The translations under genes were made by a program, and so were the position numbers. 64,000 nt of DNA. Source: Pseudomonas sp. S30 (GTDB taxonomy: Bacteria; Pseudomonadota; Gammaproteobacteria; Pseudomonadales; Pseudomonadaceae). Every line of letters starts with the position of its first letter. The first letter of the stretch is position 1. The notes under the pieces are model-generated. The model was not told the origin of the DNA and did no database searches. It was given only the letters and a program-made list of their open reading frames with translations. Location: positions 248,001 through 312,000 of the forward strand of contig NZ_JACVTO010000001.1 in NCBI RefSeq assembly GCF_016518545.1, in the 5' to 3' direction. Below, in pieces: positions 21,064 through 30,188 of the stretch.

Positions 21064-23615
21064 CACTCGATCTCCTTGGCAGCGATCAGGCTGGCGTGCT
21101 CGACACGCGCAGGCCGGCGCTGACCACGTTCCTTGACGAACTGCACGTCCGGGTCCGCACCTGCGGCGTTGACGAACGTGCGGAAGCGCTTGAGCTTTTC
21201 CGGATCGTCCAGGGCATTGGCCCATTCGCACTCGTAGCGATCGACCACCAGCTGCATCTGCGCCTCCAGCTCGGCGGCCAGGCCCAGGCTGTCGTCGATG
21301 ATCACCGCCTTGAGATAGTCGAGCCCGCCCTCCAGGCTCTCGCGCCATACCGAGGTACGCTGCAGCTTGTCGGCAGTGCGGATGTAGAGCATCAGGAAGC
21401 GGTCGATGTAGCGGATCAGGGTGGCGTCGTCCAGGTCGGTGGCGAACAGCTCGGCATGCCGTGGACGCATACCGCCGTTGCCGCTGACGTACAGGTTCCA
21501 GCCATTCTCGGTGGCGATGACGCCTACGTCCTTGCTCTGCGCCTCGGCGCACTCGCGGGTGCAGCCGGACACGGCGAACTTGAGCTTGTGCGGCGAACGC
21601 AGGCCCTTGTAGCGATGCTCGATGCGCAACGCCATGTCTACGCTATCCTGTACGCCATAGCGGCACCAGGTACTGCCCACGCAGCTCTTCACAGTGCGTG
21701 TCGACTTGCCGTAGGCGTGGCCGGTCTCGAAGCCGGCGGCGATCAGCTCGGCCCAGATGTCCGGCAATTCGTGCAACTGCGCACCGAACAAATCGATGCG
21801 CTGGCCGCCGGTGATCTTGGTGTACAGGTCGTATTTCTTGGCGACCGCTCCAATGGCGATGAGGCCGTCCGGGGTGATCTCGCCGGCAGGAATGCGGGGC
21901 ACCACCGAATAGGTGCCGTTCTTCTGCATGTTGGCCATGAAGGTGTCGTTGGTGTCCTGCAGCGGCACCAGCCACGGCTCCATGATCGGCCGGTTCCAGC
22001 ACGAGGCCAGGATCGAGCCCACCACCGGTTTGCAGATGTCGCAGCCCAGGTGGCCGTGGCCGTGGCGGGCCAACAGGTCGTCGAAGGTCTCGATGCGCTC
22101 CACGCGCACCAGGGCATAAAGCTCCTGGCGGGTGAATGCGAAGTGCTCGCACAGGCGGGTGTCGACCGTCACGCCGCGCGCCTTGAGTTCGTGCTCGAAC
22201 ACTTGCTTGAGCAGCCCGGCGCAACCACCGCAGCCGGTGCCGGCCTTGGTCTGACCCTTGAGCGTGGCAAGGTCCGCGCAGCCTGCATCGATGGCGCAAC
22301 AGACCGCGCCCTTGGTGACGTTGTGGCAGGAGCACAGCGTGGCGGTGGCCGGCAGCGCCTCCATGCCCAACGCAGGTGCTGCCTCGCCCTGGGGCAGGAT
22401 CAGCGACGACGGGTCGGCCGGCAGCTTGATGCCGTTCTGGATGTATTGCAGCAAGGTGTCGTAGTAGCTGTTGTCGCCCACCAGCACCGCACCGATGGCT
22501 CGCGTGCCATCGGCGGACACCACCAGCCGGCGATAGCTGGCCGTGGTCTCGTCGATGAAGCGGTAGCTGCGTGCGCCGGCACTGGCACCCTGGGCATCGC
22601 CGATGGAGCCGACATCGACACCCAGCAGCTTGAGCTTGGTGGACAGGTCGGCGCCAGCGAATGCCGGAGCCTGCAACCCGCACAACTGTGCGGCCACGCT
22701 GCGGGCCATCTGGTAGCCCGGCGCCACGAGGCCGAACACGCTGTCGTTCCACGCGGCGCATTCGCCGATGGCATGGATGTGCGGGTCGCTGGTCAGGCAC
22801 TGGCCGTCGATGGCGACACCGCCGCGGGCACCCATTTCCAGGTTGCAGGCCCTGGCCAGTGCATCCTGGGCACGGATACCGGCCGAGAACACCACCAGGT
22901 CGGTTTCCAGGTGCTGGCCATCGGCGAAGTTCATGCGAAAGCGCAACTGCTCACCCGGCGTGATCGACTGGGTGCCCCGGGACAGATGCACCTGCACGCC
23001 CAGGGCCTCGATACGCGCCTTGAGCGCCACACCGCCTTCGGCGTCCAGCTGGACCGGCATCAGGCGCGGCGCGAACTCCACCACATGGGCCTCCAGCCCC
23101 AGGCTACGCAGGGCATTGGCCGCTTCCAGGCCCAGCAGACCGCCGCCGACCACCACGCCACGCCGGGCATTGGCCGCGGCGCTGCGAAGGGTGTCCAGGT
23201 CTGCCAGGGTGCGGTAGACCAGCCGCGATTGCGCAGCCGCACCGTCGATTGGCGGAACGAAGGGATAGGACCCCGTCGCCAGGACCAAACGGTCATAAGA
23301 CAGCGCGCCATTGGCGGTGATCACCTGATGGCCCGTGCGGTCGATCGCCAGCACCGGCTCGCCCAGGTGCAAGGTCAGCCCCGGACGCTGGTAGAGCGCC
23401 GCATCACCCAGTGCCAGGGACTCGGCATCACGCCCGCCGAAGTATTCGGAGAGGTGGACCCGGTCGTAGGCACGCAGCGGCTCTTCGCCGAAAACGTGAA
23501 TACGGTAGCGTTGCAGCGCACCCTGCTCGATCAACTGCTCGACGCAATGATGGCCGACCATGCCATTGCCGATTATCACTAGGTTCTGCAGATCACCCGC
23601 CCACTCGCTGTTCAT
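21063..23615 (-). CDS. nirB: Assimilatory nitrite reductase large subunit
   Basis: 850 residues, the normal NirB size. Domains in order: pyridine-nucleotide-disulfide reductase FAD/NAD module (NLVIIGNGMVGHHCVEQLIE at the start, GVVVGGGLLGLEAANAL near 150); a BFD-type [2Fe-2S] module with CSCHNVTKGAVCCAIDAGC and GTGCGGCAGLLKQ near 420-490; and the sulfite/nitrite reductase half with CVGSTWCRYG and CTRECAEAQSKDVGVIATEN for siroheme and [4Fe-4S]. The start has GAGGTGAG upstream. It is transcribed from a leader with a sigma-54 promoter and an intrinsic terminator. Confidence 0.96.
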   Translation of the reverse strand: MNSEWAGDLQNLVIIGNGMVGHHCVEQLIEQGALQRYRIHVFGEEPLRAYDRVHLSEYFGGRDAESLALGDAALYQRPGLTLHLGEPVLAIDRTGHQVITANGALSYDRLVLATGSYPFVPPIDGAAAQSRLVYRTLADLDTLRSAAANARRGVVVGGGLLGLEAANALRSLGLEAHVVEFAPRLMPVQLDAEGGVALKARIEALGVQVHLSRGTQSITPGEQLRFRMNFADGQHLETDLVVFSAGIRAQDALARACNLEMGARGGVAIDGQCLTSDPHIHAIGECAAWNDSVFGLVAPGYQMARSVAAQLCGLQAPAFAGADLSTKLKLLGVDVGSIGDAQGASAGARSYRFIDETTASYRRLVVSADGTRAIGAVLVGDNSYYDTLLQYIQNGIKLPADPSSLILPQGEAAPALGMEALPATATLCSCHNVTKGAVCCAIDAGCADLATLKGQTKAGTGCGGCAGLLKQVFEHELKARGVTVDTRLCEHFAFTRQELYALVRVERIETFDDLLARHGHGHLGCDICKPVVGSILASCWNRPIMEPWLVPLQDTNDTFMANMQKNGTYSVVPRIPAGEITPDGLIAIGAVAKKYDLYTKITGGQRIDLFGAQLHELPDIWAELIAAGFETGHAYGKSTRTVKSCVGSTWCRYGVQDSVDMALRIEHRYKGLRSPHKLKFAVSGCTRECAEAQSKDVGVIATENGWNLYVSGNGGMRPRHAELFATDLDDATLIRYIDRFLMLYIRTADKLQRTSVWRESLEGGLDYLKAVIIDDSLGLAAELEAQMQLVVDRYECEWANALDDPEKLKRFRTFVNAAGADPDVQFVKERGQRRPARVEHASLIAAKEIE

Positions 23616-23652
23616 GCACTCACCTCTGGAAGCCGATCCGGTTGTTTCGAAG

Positions 23653-23690
23653 CAAAAAAAAACGCCTGGAACCAGAAGGTTCCAGGCGCC
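23653..23690 (-). terminator. Intrinsic terminator in the nirB leader
   Basis: On the minus strand: stem GCCTGGAACC, loop TTCT, stem GGTTCCAGGC, then G and a run of nine T. It is a textbook intrinsic terminator lying between the nirB promoter and the nirB start, so it can only act as an attenuator. It fits NasT/ANTAR antitermination of nitrate genes. Confidence 0.88.
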
Positions 23691-23758
23691 ATTGCCTGTT
23701 CGTGCTGCCGGCCCGTGGACCTGACGCAGTCGTCGTTACCTGAGCCGCCCAGGGCCAC

Positions 23759-23806
23759 ACGATCACCGTTGATCGTTCAGGTAGACCGCTGCGGTCGTGC
23801 AGCGGT
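23759..23806 (-). promoter_or_regulatory. Two-hairpin ANTAR-type leader element of nirB
   Basis: Minus strand, from just after the predicted +1. Hairpin 1 (23806-23785): 8-bp stem ACCGCTGC / GCAGCGGT with hexaloop ACGACC. Then 8 bases, then hairpin 2 (23776-23759): stem ACGATC / GATCGT with hexaloop AACGGT. The published ANTAR target is two hairpins with hexaloops having A at position 1 and G at position 4; hairpin 2 fits exactly and hairpin 1 has A1 but not G4. Likely bound by NasT (29613-30188). Confidence 0.68.
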
Positions 23807-23818
23807 TATACGAACACA

Positions 23819-23834
23819 TGCAGCGGTTGTGCCA
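23819..23834 (-). promoter_or_regulatory. Sigma-54 promoter of nirBD
   Basis: Minus-strand TGGCACAACCGCTGCA: GG and GC separated by exactly 10 bp and close to the TGGCAC....TTGCW consensus. It places +1 near 23808, two bases before the leader hairpins. Expected to need NtrC under nitrogen limitation. Confidence 0.78.
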
Positions 23835-24044
23835 CAACGGCCTCCAGCGACCGGTGAGGCGCACGCTTGCGGCCGAGGTGGCGTCGCAGGCCTGCCGCCG
23901 GGCACGGCGTAGCAGTCCCAAAACGGTGCATGGCATGCAGCGCTGCTCCAGGTCGAGGCACTGCCGATGCTCGAGTGCCACCTCGCTGGCTGACGAACCG
24001 CGCTCGACACCCTTCGAGCGCATGGGTCCCGACGTCCGCGCTGG
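23835..24044. promoter_or_regulatory. Central region between divergent sigma-54 promoters
   Basis: No gene. It holds two symmetric elements: TGCATGGCATGCA (23927-23939) and GGCACT-N11-AGTGCC (23957-23979, with further GAGG/CCTC flanks). It lies 90-120 bp from both the nirB and nasC promoters, the normal distance for enhancer-binding proteins such as NtrC. Neither is a close match to the enteric NtrC site. Confidence 0.3.
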
Positions 24045-24061
24045 TTGGCCCGGCCATTGCT
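24045..24061 (+). promoter_or_regulatory. Sigma-54 promoter of nasC-nasS-nasT
   Basis: TTGGCCCGGCCATTGCT: GG (24047-24048) and GC (24059-24060) with 10 bp between, and a perfect TTGCT downstream half. Predicted +1 near 24072. Confidence 0.78.
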
Positions 24062-24075
24062 AGGTCTGTGCAAAC

Positions 24076-24170
24076 GCCGTCAACGTCGATGGCTGTCCAT
24101 TCAGGCAATACCCCCCACGACAAAGGCGCCGTGCAGCTTCCGTTGAAAAACGTCGAAGCCGTATGGCGCC
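24076..24170 (+). promoter_or_regulatory. nasC leader: hexaloop hairpin plus long attenuator-like hairpin
   Basis: Hairpin 1 (24076-24093) begins about 5 bases after the predicted +1: stem GCCGTC / GATGGC with hexaloop AACGTC, which has the ANTAR-type A1 and G4. A long interrupted hairpin follows (24125-24170): outer stem GGCGCC / GGCGCC, middle GCTTC / GAAGC, inner CGTT-GAAA-AACG, then TTCGTCGTTTCT. The second is terminator-like with an imperfect T-tract. Same arrangement as the nirB and nasA leaders. Confidence 0.6.
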
Positions 24171-24198
24171 TTCGTCGTTTCTGCAAGAGAGCACGGCT

Positions 24199-27100
24199 AT
24201 GGTGAAACCCCTTGAGCTCGGCAAGACCGTACGCAGCGTCTGTCCCTATTGCGGGGTGGGCTGCGGGATCGTCTTGCAGGTGCAGGACAACCTGATCGTC
24301 AAGGTGTCGGGTGACAAGCAGCACCCCAGCAATGCCGGTCGCCTGTGCACCAAAGGCAGCACCTGCGCCCTGCCGGTGGTCGACAGCGGTCGCATGGCGC
24401 AAGCCTTCGTGCGCGAAGTACGCCATCAGGATCCTGTGCCCGTCGGCATGGAGGCGGCCATCCAGGCCACGGCCCGGCGCCTGCGCGCCATCGTCGACAC
24501 CCATGGCGCGGATGCCTTCGCCCTGTATGTCAGTGGGCAGATGTCGCTGGAGGCCCAGTACCTGGCCAACAAGCTGACCAAGGGCTTCATTCGCAGCCGG
24601 CATATCGAGTCCAATTCACGACTGTGCATGGCCAGCGCCGGCAGCGGCTACAAGCTGTCCCTGGGCGCGGACGGGCCGCCCGGTGCCTACGAAGACTTCG
24701 AGCACAGCGACGTGTTTCTGGTGATCGGCGCCAACATGGCCGACTGTCACCCCATCCTGTTCCTGCGCCTGCTCGACCGACGCAAGGCGGGCGCTCGACT
24801 GATCGTGGTGGACCCACGGCGCACCGGCACGGCGGACAAGGCCGACCTGTACCTGCAGATCGCCCCTGGCAGCGACCTGGCCCTGCTCAACGGCCTGCTG
24901 CACCTGTTGCTAAAGAACGGCCACACCGACCCAGCCTTCATCGCCCGCTTCACCGAAGGCTGGGAGGTGATGGAGGACTTCCTGGAGCGCTATACCCCGG
25001 AATACGTGGCGCAGATCACCGGCCTGGCCGAGGCCGATATCCGCCAATGCGCGCAGTGGATCGGCGAAGCGGCGAACTGGATGAGCTGCTGGACCATGGG
25101 CCTGAACCAGAGTGTGCAAGGCACCTGGCACACCAACGCCCTGTGCAACCTGCACCTGGCCACCGGCGCTATCTGCCGCACCGGCAGCGGGCCGTTTTCC
25201 CTGACCGGCCAGCCCAATGCCATGGGCGGGCGGGAGATGGGCTACATGGGCCCAGGGTTGCCGGGCCAGCGGTCGGCGCTGATCGCCGAGGATCGCGCCT
25301 TCGTCGAGCAGCTATGGGGAACGGAACCCGACAGCCTGCGTGCCGAAAGCGGCGACGGCACCGTGGCGTTGTTCCAGGCCATGGCCGAGGGCAGCATCAA
25401 GGCCTGCTGGATCATCTGCACGAATCCGGTGGCCAGCGTGCCGAATCGTCAGCAGGTCATCGACGCACTGGGCAAGGCGGAGCTGGTCATCGCCCAGGAC
25501 ACGTTCCTCGACACCGAGACCAATCGCTACGCCGACATTCTCCTGCCTGCTGCCCTCTGGGCCGAGGCCGAAGGCGTGATGATCAACTCCGAGCGCACCA
25601 TGACCCTCACCCAGCAAGCCGTGCAACCTCCGGGCGATGCCCTGCCGGACTGGCAGATCATCGCCCGGGTCGCCTGCGCCATGGGCTACGCGCACGCCTT
25701 CAGCTATGCCAACGCCGCCGAGGTATTCGAGGAAATCAAGCGCGCGGCCAACCCGGCCACCGGCTACGACCTGCGCGGCGTCAGCCATGAGCGGCTGCGC
25801 GATCAGCCCGTGCAATGGCCCTGCGCAACCCCGCAAGCGCCGGCGCGCAACCCGATCCGCTACTGCAAAGCGGCGGTAGCGGGCGAGCGGCAGATCACCT
25901 TCCCGACGGCAAGTGGCAAGGCGCAATTCTTCGCCCGCCCTCACCTGCCGCCCGCCGAGCTGCCGGACGATGCGTTCCCGCTGGTCCTCAACACCGGCCG
26001 CGTGCAGCACCAGTGGCACACCCTGACCAAGACCGGCAAAGTGCCCACGCTGAATAAACTCAACCCCGGCCCCTTCGTCGAGGTCCACCCCAAGGATGCC
26101 GAACGGCTGGGCCTGCGCGCCGGCAGAGGGGTTCAGGTTCGTTCGCGCCGTGGCCTGGCGGTGCTGCCCGCGGTGATCAGCGACCGCGTTCGGCCAGGCG
26201 ACTGCTTTGCACCCTTTCACTGGAATGACGTGTTCGGCGAAGCACTGGCCATCAACGCCGTGACCCACGATGCCGTCGACCCGATTTCATTGCAGCCTGG
26301 GTTCAAGTACTGCGCCGTGGCGCTGGAGCCGGCAGCCGATAGCGAGCAGCCAGAAACCTCCCTCGCCGGGCACGCCGAGCCGCCCGAGGCCGAACACGCG
26401 CTCAACGCTTTCGCCCGGGAGCAGGTCGAGACGCTCGAGCGGCTGCTGGACTTGCAGCCGGCCCCCGCGTTCGAGCTGCAGCCCCAGGAGCAGCTGTACA
26501 TGCGTGGTTTTCTGCTCGGGCTGCGCAGCACGCAAGCACGCCAGTCAGGGGTGCCGGTCCTGCCCGAACAGGCGCCGGTCGATCCACGACGGCGCGTATT
26601 GATCGACGGCATGTTGGCAGGCCTGTTCTCCCGCACGGGCGATACCCCCCTGCCAGCCACGGCCCCGACACCCAGCGCCGAATGGCTGGTGCTGTGGGGG
26701 TCGCAGACCGGCAATGGGGAGACCCTTGCAGGGCTCTGCGCCCAGCGATTGGCCGGTGCAGGGCACCGTGCGCGCGTGCAGCCCATGAACGAGGTCGAGT
26801 TGCCGCAACTGCGCAGCGCCGCTGGCGTGCTGCTGGTGGCCAGCACCTTCGGTGACGGCGACCCACCGGACAATGCCGTGGATTTCTGGCAGACGCTGTC
26901 CCAGGCCGAGCCGCAGGCGCTGACCGACAGCCGTTTCAGCGTTCTGGCCCTGGGTGATTCCAGCTATCGGCAGTTCTGTGGTTTCGGGCGCAGGCTCGAT
27001 GAGCGTCTGGCGGCCTTGGGCGCCGAACGCATTCAGCCGCGCCTGGACTGCGAGCCGGACTATCAGGCGCCCGCCGAACGCTGGCTGGTCGAGCTGTGCG

Positions 27101-28338
27101 CCAGGCTCGGCACCTCTATCAATGCTGATGACTCTGCAAAGGCCAACGGGAACGCCAGCGGCGCTCCTGCCCTGCCCTTGCCTGCCTCGACCCACCGCAG
27201 CGCCCTCACCCCGGAGCGCAACCCTTACACGCGTGCCCAGCCCCTGCGAACCACACTGCTGAGCAATCGTCTGCTCAACGGCCATGGCGCCGAGAAGGAG
27301 ACCCGCCATCTGGCATTCGACCTCGCGGGTCACACCTTCCCTTATCAAGCCGGCGACGCGCTGGGCGTCTGGCCGGTCAATGCACCAAGGCTGGTGGACG
27401 AGGTGCTGGCTGCAATGGGTGTGAGCGGTGACAGCGAAGTCGCACTGGACAACCAGCCCCTGATGACGCTGCGCCGCGCGCTGAGCGAGCACCTGGAAAT
27501 CGCCCGCATAAACCCGAACCTATTGCGCCGCGTCGCCGAGCTCAACGCCAGCGCCCACTTGCGCGCACTGCTCGAAGAAGACCAGCACGGCCCCTTGCAG
27601 GACTGGCTCTGGGGCCGACAGCTACCGGTGCTGCTGCGCGAGTTCCCGGTCGTGCTGGACGCGCAGCAGTGGGTACAACTGCTCAAGCCGCTGCAGCCGC
27701 GGCTGTACTCGATCAGCTCGAGCCCCGCGCTGACCCCCGACGAAGTGCACCTGACCGTCGCCACCGTACGCTACACCCATCAGGGCGTGGAGCGCGGCGG
27801 CGTGTGTTCCACCTTCCTGGCCGACCGCGCCGAAGCACAGGGGGTGCGTCTGTTCCTGCAACCCTCTGCGCACTTCCGACCACCGAAAGATCCCGAGACG
27901 CCGCTGATCATGATCGGGCCTGGCACCGGTATTGCACCGTTTCGCGCGTTCCTGCAGGAGCGCGAAGCCCAGGGCAGCCGTCGTAACTGGCTGTTCTTCG
28001 GTGAGCAGCGTGCTCGTACCGACTATTACTACCGCGACGAGCTGCGCGACTGGCAGCGCAAGGGCGTCCTGCAACGGCTGGACACCGCCTTTTCGCGCGA
28101 TCAGGACGAGAAGATCTACGTGCAGCAGCGCATGCGCGAGGCCGGTGCCGAACTGTGGCACTGGCTGGAGCAAGGCGCCTGGGTGTGCGTCTGCGGCGAC
28201 GCCGCACGCATGGCCAAGGACGTGGACGCCGCGCTCAAGGACATCGTGCAACGCCACGGCAAGATGAGCGGCGCGGCGGCAACGCTGTACGTCAGCGAGC
28301 TGAGCAAGGCCCGTCGCTACCTGCGGGACGTCTATTGA
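24199..28338 (+). CDS. nasC: Single-chain assimilatory nitrate reductase fused to CysJ-like flavoprotein reductase
   Basis: 1379 residues. The N-terminal molybdopterin half (about 1-720): the [4Fe-4S] motif CPYCGVGCGIVLQV with CTKGSTC, SRLCMASAGSGYKLSLGADG, LTGQPNAMGGREMGY, and the C-terminal dinucleotide-binding domain with LNTGRVQHQWHTLTKTGKVP. From about residue 830 comes a flavodoxin module (LWGSQTGNGETLAGLCAQRL), then FAD (RLYSISSSPALTPDEVHLTV) and NADPH (PLIMIGPGTGIAPFRAFLQE, then VCVCGDAARMAKDVD) modules. It is therefore predicted to take electrons directly from NADPH for nitrate to nitrite. The start at 24199 follows AGAGAG; an in-frame ATG at 24163 lies inside the leader hairpin. Confidence 0.95.
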   Translation: MVKPLELGKTVRSVCPYCGVGCGIVLQVQDNLIVKVSGDKQHPSNAGRLCTKGSTCALPVVDSGRMAQAFVREVRHQDPVPVGMEAAIQATARRLRAIVDTHGADAFALYVSGQMSLEAQYLANKLTKGFIRSRHIESNSRLCMASAGSGYKLSLGADGPPGAYEDFEHSDVFLVIGANMADCHPILFLRLLDRRKAGARLIVVDPRRTGTADKADLYLQIAPGSDLALLNGLLHLLLKNGHTDPAFIARFTEGWEVMEDFLERYTPEYVAQITGLAEADIRQCAQWIGEAANWMSCWTMGLNQSVQGTWHTNALCNLHLATGAICRTGSGPFSLTGQPNAMGGREMGYMGPGLPGQRSALIAEDRAFVEQLWGTEPDSLRAESGDGTVALFQAMAEGSIKACWIICTNPVASVPNRQQVIDALGKAELVIAQDTFLDTETNRYADILLPAALWAEAEGVMINSERTMTLTQQAVQPPGDALPDWQIIARVACAMGYAHAFSYANAAEVFEEIKRAANPATGYDLRGVSHERLRDQPVQWPCATPQAPARNPIRYCKAAVAGERQITFPTASGKAQFFARPHLPPAELPDDAFPLVLNTGRVQHQWHTLTKTGKVPTLNKLNPGPFVEVHPKDAERLGLRAGRGVQVRSRRGLAVLPAVISDRVRPGDCFAPFHWNDVFGEALAINAVTHDAVDPISLQPGFKYCAVALEPAADSEQPETSLAGHAEPPEAEHALNAFAREQVETLERLLDLQPAPAFELQPQEQLYMRGFLLGLRSTQARQSGVPVLPEQAPVDPRRRVLIDGMLAGLFSRTGDTPLPATAPTPSAEWLVLWGSQTGNGETLAGLCAQRLAGAGHRARVQPMNEVELPQLRSAAGVLLVASTFGDGDPPDNAVDFWQTLSQAEPQALTDSRFSVLALGDSSYRQFCGFGRRLDERLAALGAERIQPRLDCEPDYQAPAERWLVELCARLGTSINADDSAKANGNASGAPALPLPASTHRSALTPERNPYTRAQPLRTTLLSNRLLNGHGAEKETRHLAFDLAGHTFPYQAGDALGVWPVNAPRLVDEVLAAMGVSGDSEVALDNQPLMTLRRALSEHLEIARINPNLLRRVAELNASAHLRALLEEDQHGPLQDWLWGRQLPVLLREFPVVLDAQQWVQLLKPLQPRLYSISSSPALTPDEVHLTVATVRYTHQGVERGGVCSTFLADRAEAQGVRLFLQPSAHFRPPKDPETPLIMIGPGTGIAPFRAFLQEREAQGSRRNWLFFGEQRARTDYYYRDELRDWQRKGVLQRLDTAFSRDQDEKIYVQQRMREAGAELWHWLEQGAWVCVCGDAARMAKDVDAALKDIVQRHGKMSGAAATLYVSELSKARRYLRDVY

Positions 28339-28391
28339 ACGAGGGCTCGCCCGGCGCGTGCCCTCCAACAAGAGCATTCAGGAAATACCTC

Positions 28392-29597
28392 ATGAGCGAC
28401 GACAGCGAAGATCCGCCACTCCCGCCTGCACTGGCCTGGGTGGCCGGCAGCGACGCCCCTGAAAAGACCGTGCTGAACATCGGCTTCATGCCCCTCAGCG
28501 ACGCTGCCTCTGTGGTGGTCGCGGCGACCCAGGGCTTCGCTCAGCCCTACGGCCTCACCCTCGACCTGCATCGACAGACGTCCTGGGCGGGACTCAACGA
28601 CAAGCTGCTCAACGGTGAACTGGACGCGGCGCATGCCCTGTACGGCATGGTCTATGCGATTCAACTCGGCATCAGCGGTGCGCCGGCCAGCGACATGGCC
28701 GTGCTGATGGGGCTGAACCAGAACGGCCAGAGCATCAACCTCTCGCAAGCGTTGCGAAGCGCCGGTGTCACCTCCCCCGACGCCCTCAGGCAGCGCGCCG
28801 GTCAGCCCGGCAGGCCGCTCAATTTCGCCCACACCTTCCCCACTGGCAGCCACGCACTGTGGCTGTATTACTGGCTGGCCAGCCAGGGCATCCACCCGCT
28901 GCGGGACGTGAACAGCATGGTCGTGCCGCCGCCGCAGATGCTCGCGCACCTGCAGGCCGAGCGCATCGACGGCTTCTGCGTGGGCGAGCCATGGTCGGCC
29001 CACGCGGTGGCCCTCGGGCAGGGCTGTACGGTGGTCACCAGCCAGGCCATCTGGCCCGATCACCCGGACAAAGTCCTGGCCTGCACGCGCAGCTTCGTCG
29101 AGCGATACCCCAACGCTGCCCGTGCACTGGTCATGGCCGTCCTGGAGGCCAGCCGCTTCATCGAGGCCAGCCCGCAGAATCGGCGCAGCACCGCACAGCT
29201 GATGAGCGGCCAGGCGTACCTCGACCTGCCACTGGCCAGTATCGAGCCGCGCTTCATGGGGCATTACGACGATGGGCTCGGCAGACAGTGGCAAGACCCT
29301 CATGCACTGAGCTTCCACAACCACGGCCGCGCCAACTTCCCCTACCTGTGCGACGGCATGTGGTTCATGACCCAGTTCCGCCGCTGGGGGCTGCTGCGTG
29401 ACGACCCGGATTACCTGGCCGCGGCCAGCCAGGTGCAGCAGCTGGAGCTGTATCGCCAGGCAGCGAGCGGTCTGCGAATGCCGCACGCCCCTGGGCCGAT
29501 GCGTCGCTCGCAGCTGCTCGACGGCAGTGTCTGGGACGGCAGCGACCCCGCCGGCTACGCCCGCAGCTTCGCGCTTCACGCCCGCCATGACCCGTGA
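28392..29597 (+). CDS. nasS: Nitrate sensor NasS (NrtA/CmpA-like)
   Basis: 401 residues, related to the nitrate-binding proteins of ABC transporters but without a signal peptide, so cytoplasmic. Characteristic segments: LNIGFMPLSDAASVVVAATQ, LHRQTSWAGLNDKLLNGELD with AAHALYGMVYA, and IDGFCVGEPWSAHAVALGQG. Known role of the family: without nitrate NasS holds NasT inactive; nitrate binding releases it. It lies 54 bp after the nitrate reductase and 15 bases before nasT, so sensor and antiterminator are made together with the enzyme they control. Confidence 0.93.
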   Translation: MSDDSEDPPLPPALAWVAGSDAPEKTVLNIGFMPLSDAASVVVAATQGFAQPYGLTLDLHRQTSWAGLNDKLLNGELDAAHALYGMVYAIQLGISGAPASDMAVLMGLNQNGQSINLSQALRSAGVTSPDALRQRAGQPGRPLNFAHTFPTGSHALWLYYWLASQGIHPLRDVNSMVVPPPQMLAHLQAERIDGFCVGEPWSAHAVALGQGCTVVTSQAIWPDHPDKVLACTRSFVERYPNAARALVMAVLEASRFIEASPQNRRSTAQLMSGQAYLDLPLASIEPRFMGHYDDGLGRQWQDPHALSFHNHGRANFPYLCDGMWFMTQFRRWGLLRDDPDYLAAASQVQQLELYRQAASGLRMPHAPGPMRRSQLLDGSVWDGSDPAGYARSFALHARHDP

Positions 29598-29612
29598 CCG
29601 GAGGTTGACGAT

Positions 29613-30188
29613 ATGCTGCGCATCCTGCTGATCAACGACACTTCGCGAAAAGTCGGTCGCCTGCGCTCGGCCCTCAGCGAGGCCGGCTTCGAGGTGATCG
29701 ACGAGTCCGGCCTGACCATCGACCTGCCGGCACGGCTGGAGGCGGTGCGCCCGGATGTGGTGCTGATCGACACCGAGTCCCCTGGCCGCGACGTCATGGA
29801 ACAGGTGGTCATGATGACCCGCGACCAGCCCAGGCCCATCGTCATGTTCACCGACGAGCATGACCCTGGCGTGATGCGCCAGGCGATCCAGGCCGGTGTC
29901 AGCGCCTACATCGTCGAAGGCATCCAGGCCCAGCGCCTGCAGCCGATCATGGACGTGGCCATGGCGCGCTTCGAGAGCGACCAGGTGCTGCGCGCGCAGC
30001 TCCAGGCCCGCGACCAGCAACTGGCCGAGCGCAAACGCGTGGAATTGGCCAAGGGCCTGTTGATGAAGATGAAAGCGTGCGGCGAAGAGGAGGCCTACAC
30101 CCTCATGCGTCGCCAGGCCATGAGCCGGCAGCAGAAGCTGATCCAGGTGGCCGAACAGATCATCGCCATGAGCGAGCTGCTGGACTGA
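29613..30188 (+). CDS. nasT: ANTAR response regulator NasT
   Basis: 191 residues. A receiver-like domain (about 1-120; LRILLINDTSRKVGRLRSAL, VLIDTESPGRDVMEQVVMMT) and a C-terminal ANTAR RNA-binding domain (AKGLLMKMKACGEEEAYTLM, RRQAMSRQQKLIQVAEQIIA). ANTAR proteins bind paired hexaloop hairpins in mRNA leaders and stop a terminator from forming. Suitable hexaloop hairpins stand before nirB, the nitrate reductase gene and the nitrate transporter gene in this window. Confidence 0.95.
   Translation: MLRILLINDTSRKVGRLRSALSEAGFEVIDESGLTIDLPARLEAVRPDVVLIDTESPGRDVMEQVVMMTRDQPRPIVMFTDEHDPGVMRQAIQAGVSAYIVEGIQAQRLQPIMDVAMARFESDQVLRAQLQARDQQLAERKRVELAKGLLMKMKACGEEEAYTLMRRQAMSRQQKLIQVAEQIIAMSELLD

Noticed and set aside
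20883..23582. Plus-strand open frame of about 900 codons opposite nirB
   Set aside because: It is the mirror of nirB codon usage; nirB carries all cofactor motifs, and this frame has none.
23957..23979. Calling GGCACT-N11-AGTGCC a definite NtrC site
   Set aside because: Spacing is longer than the usual NtrC palindrome; kept only as part of the central regulatory region.
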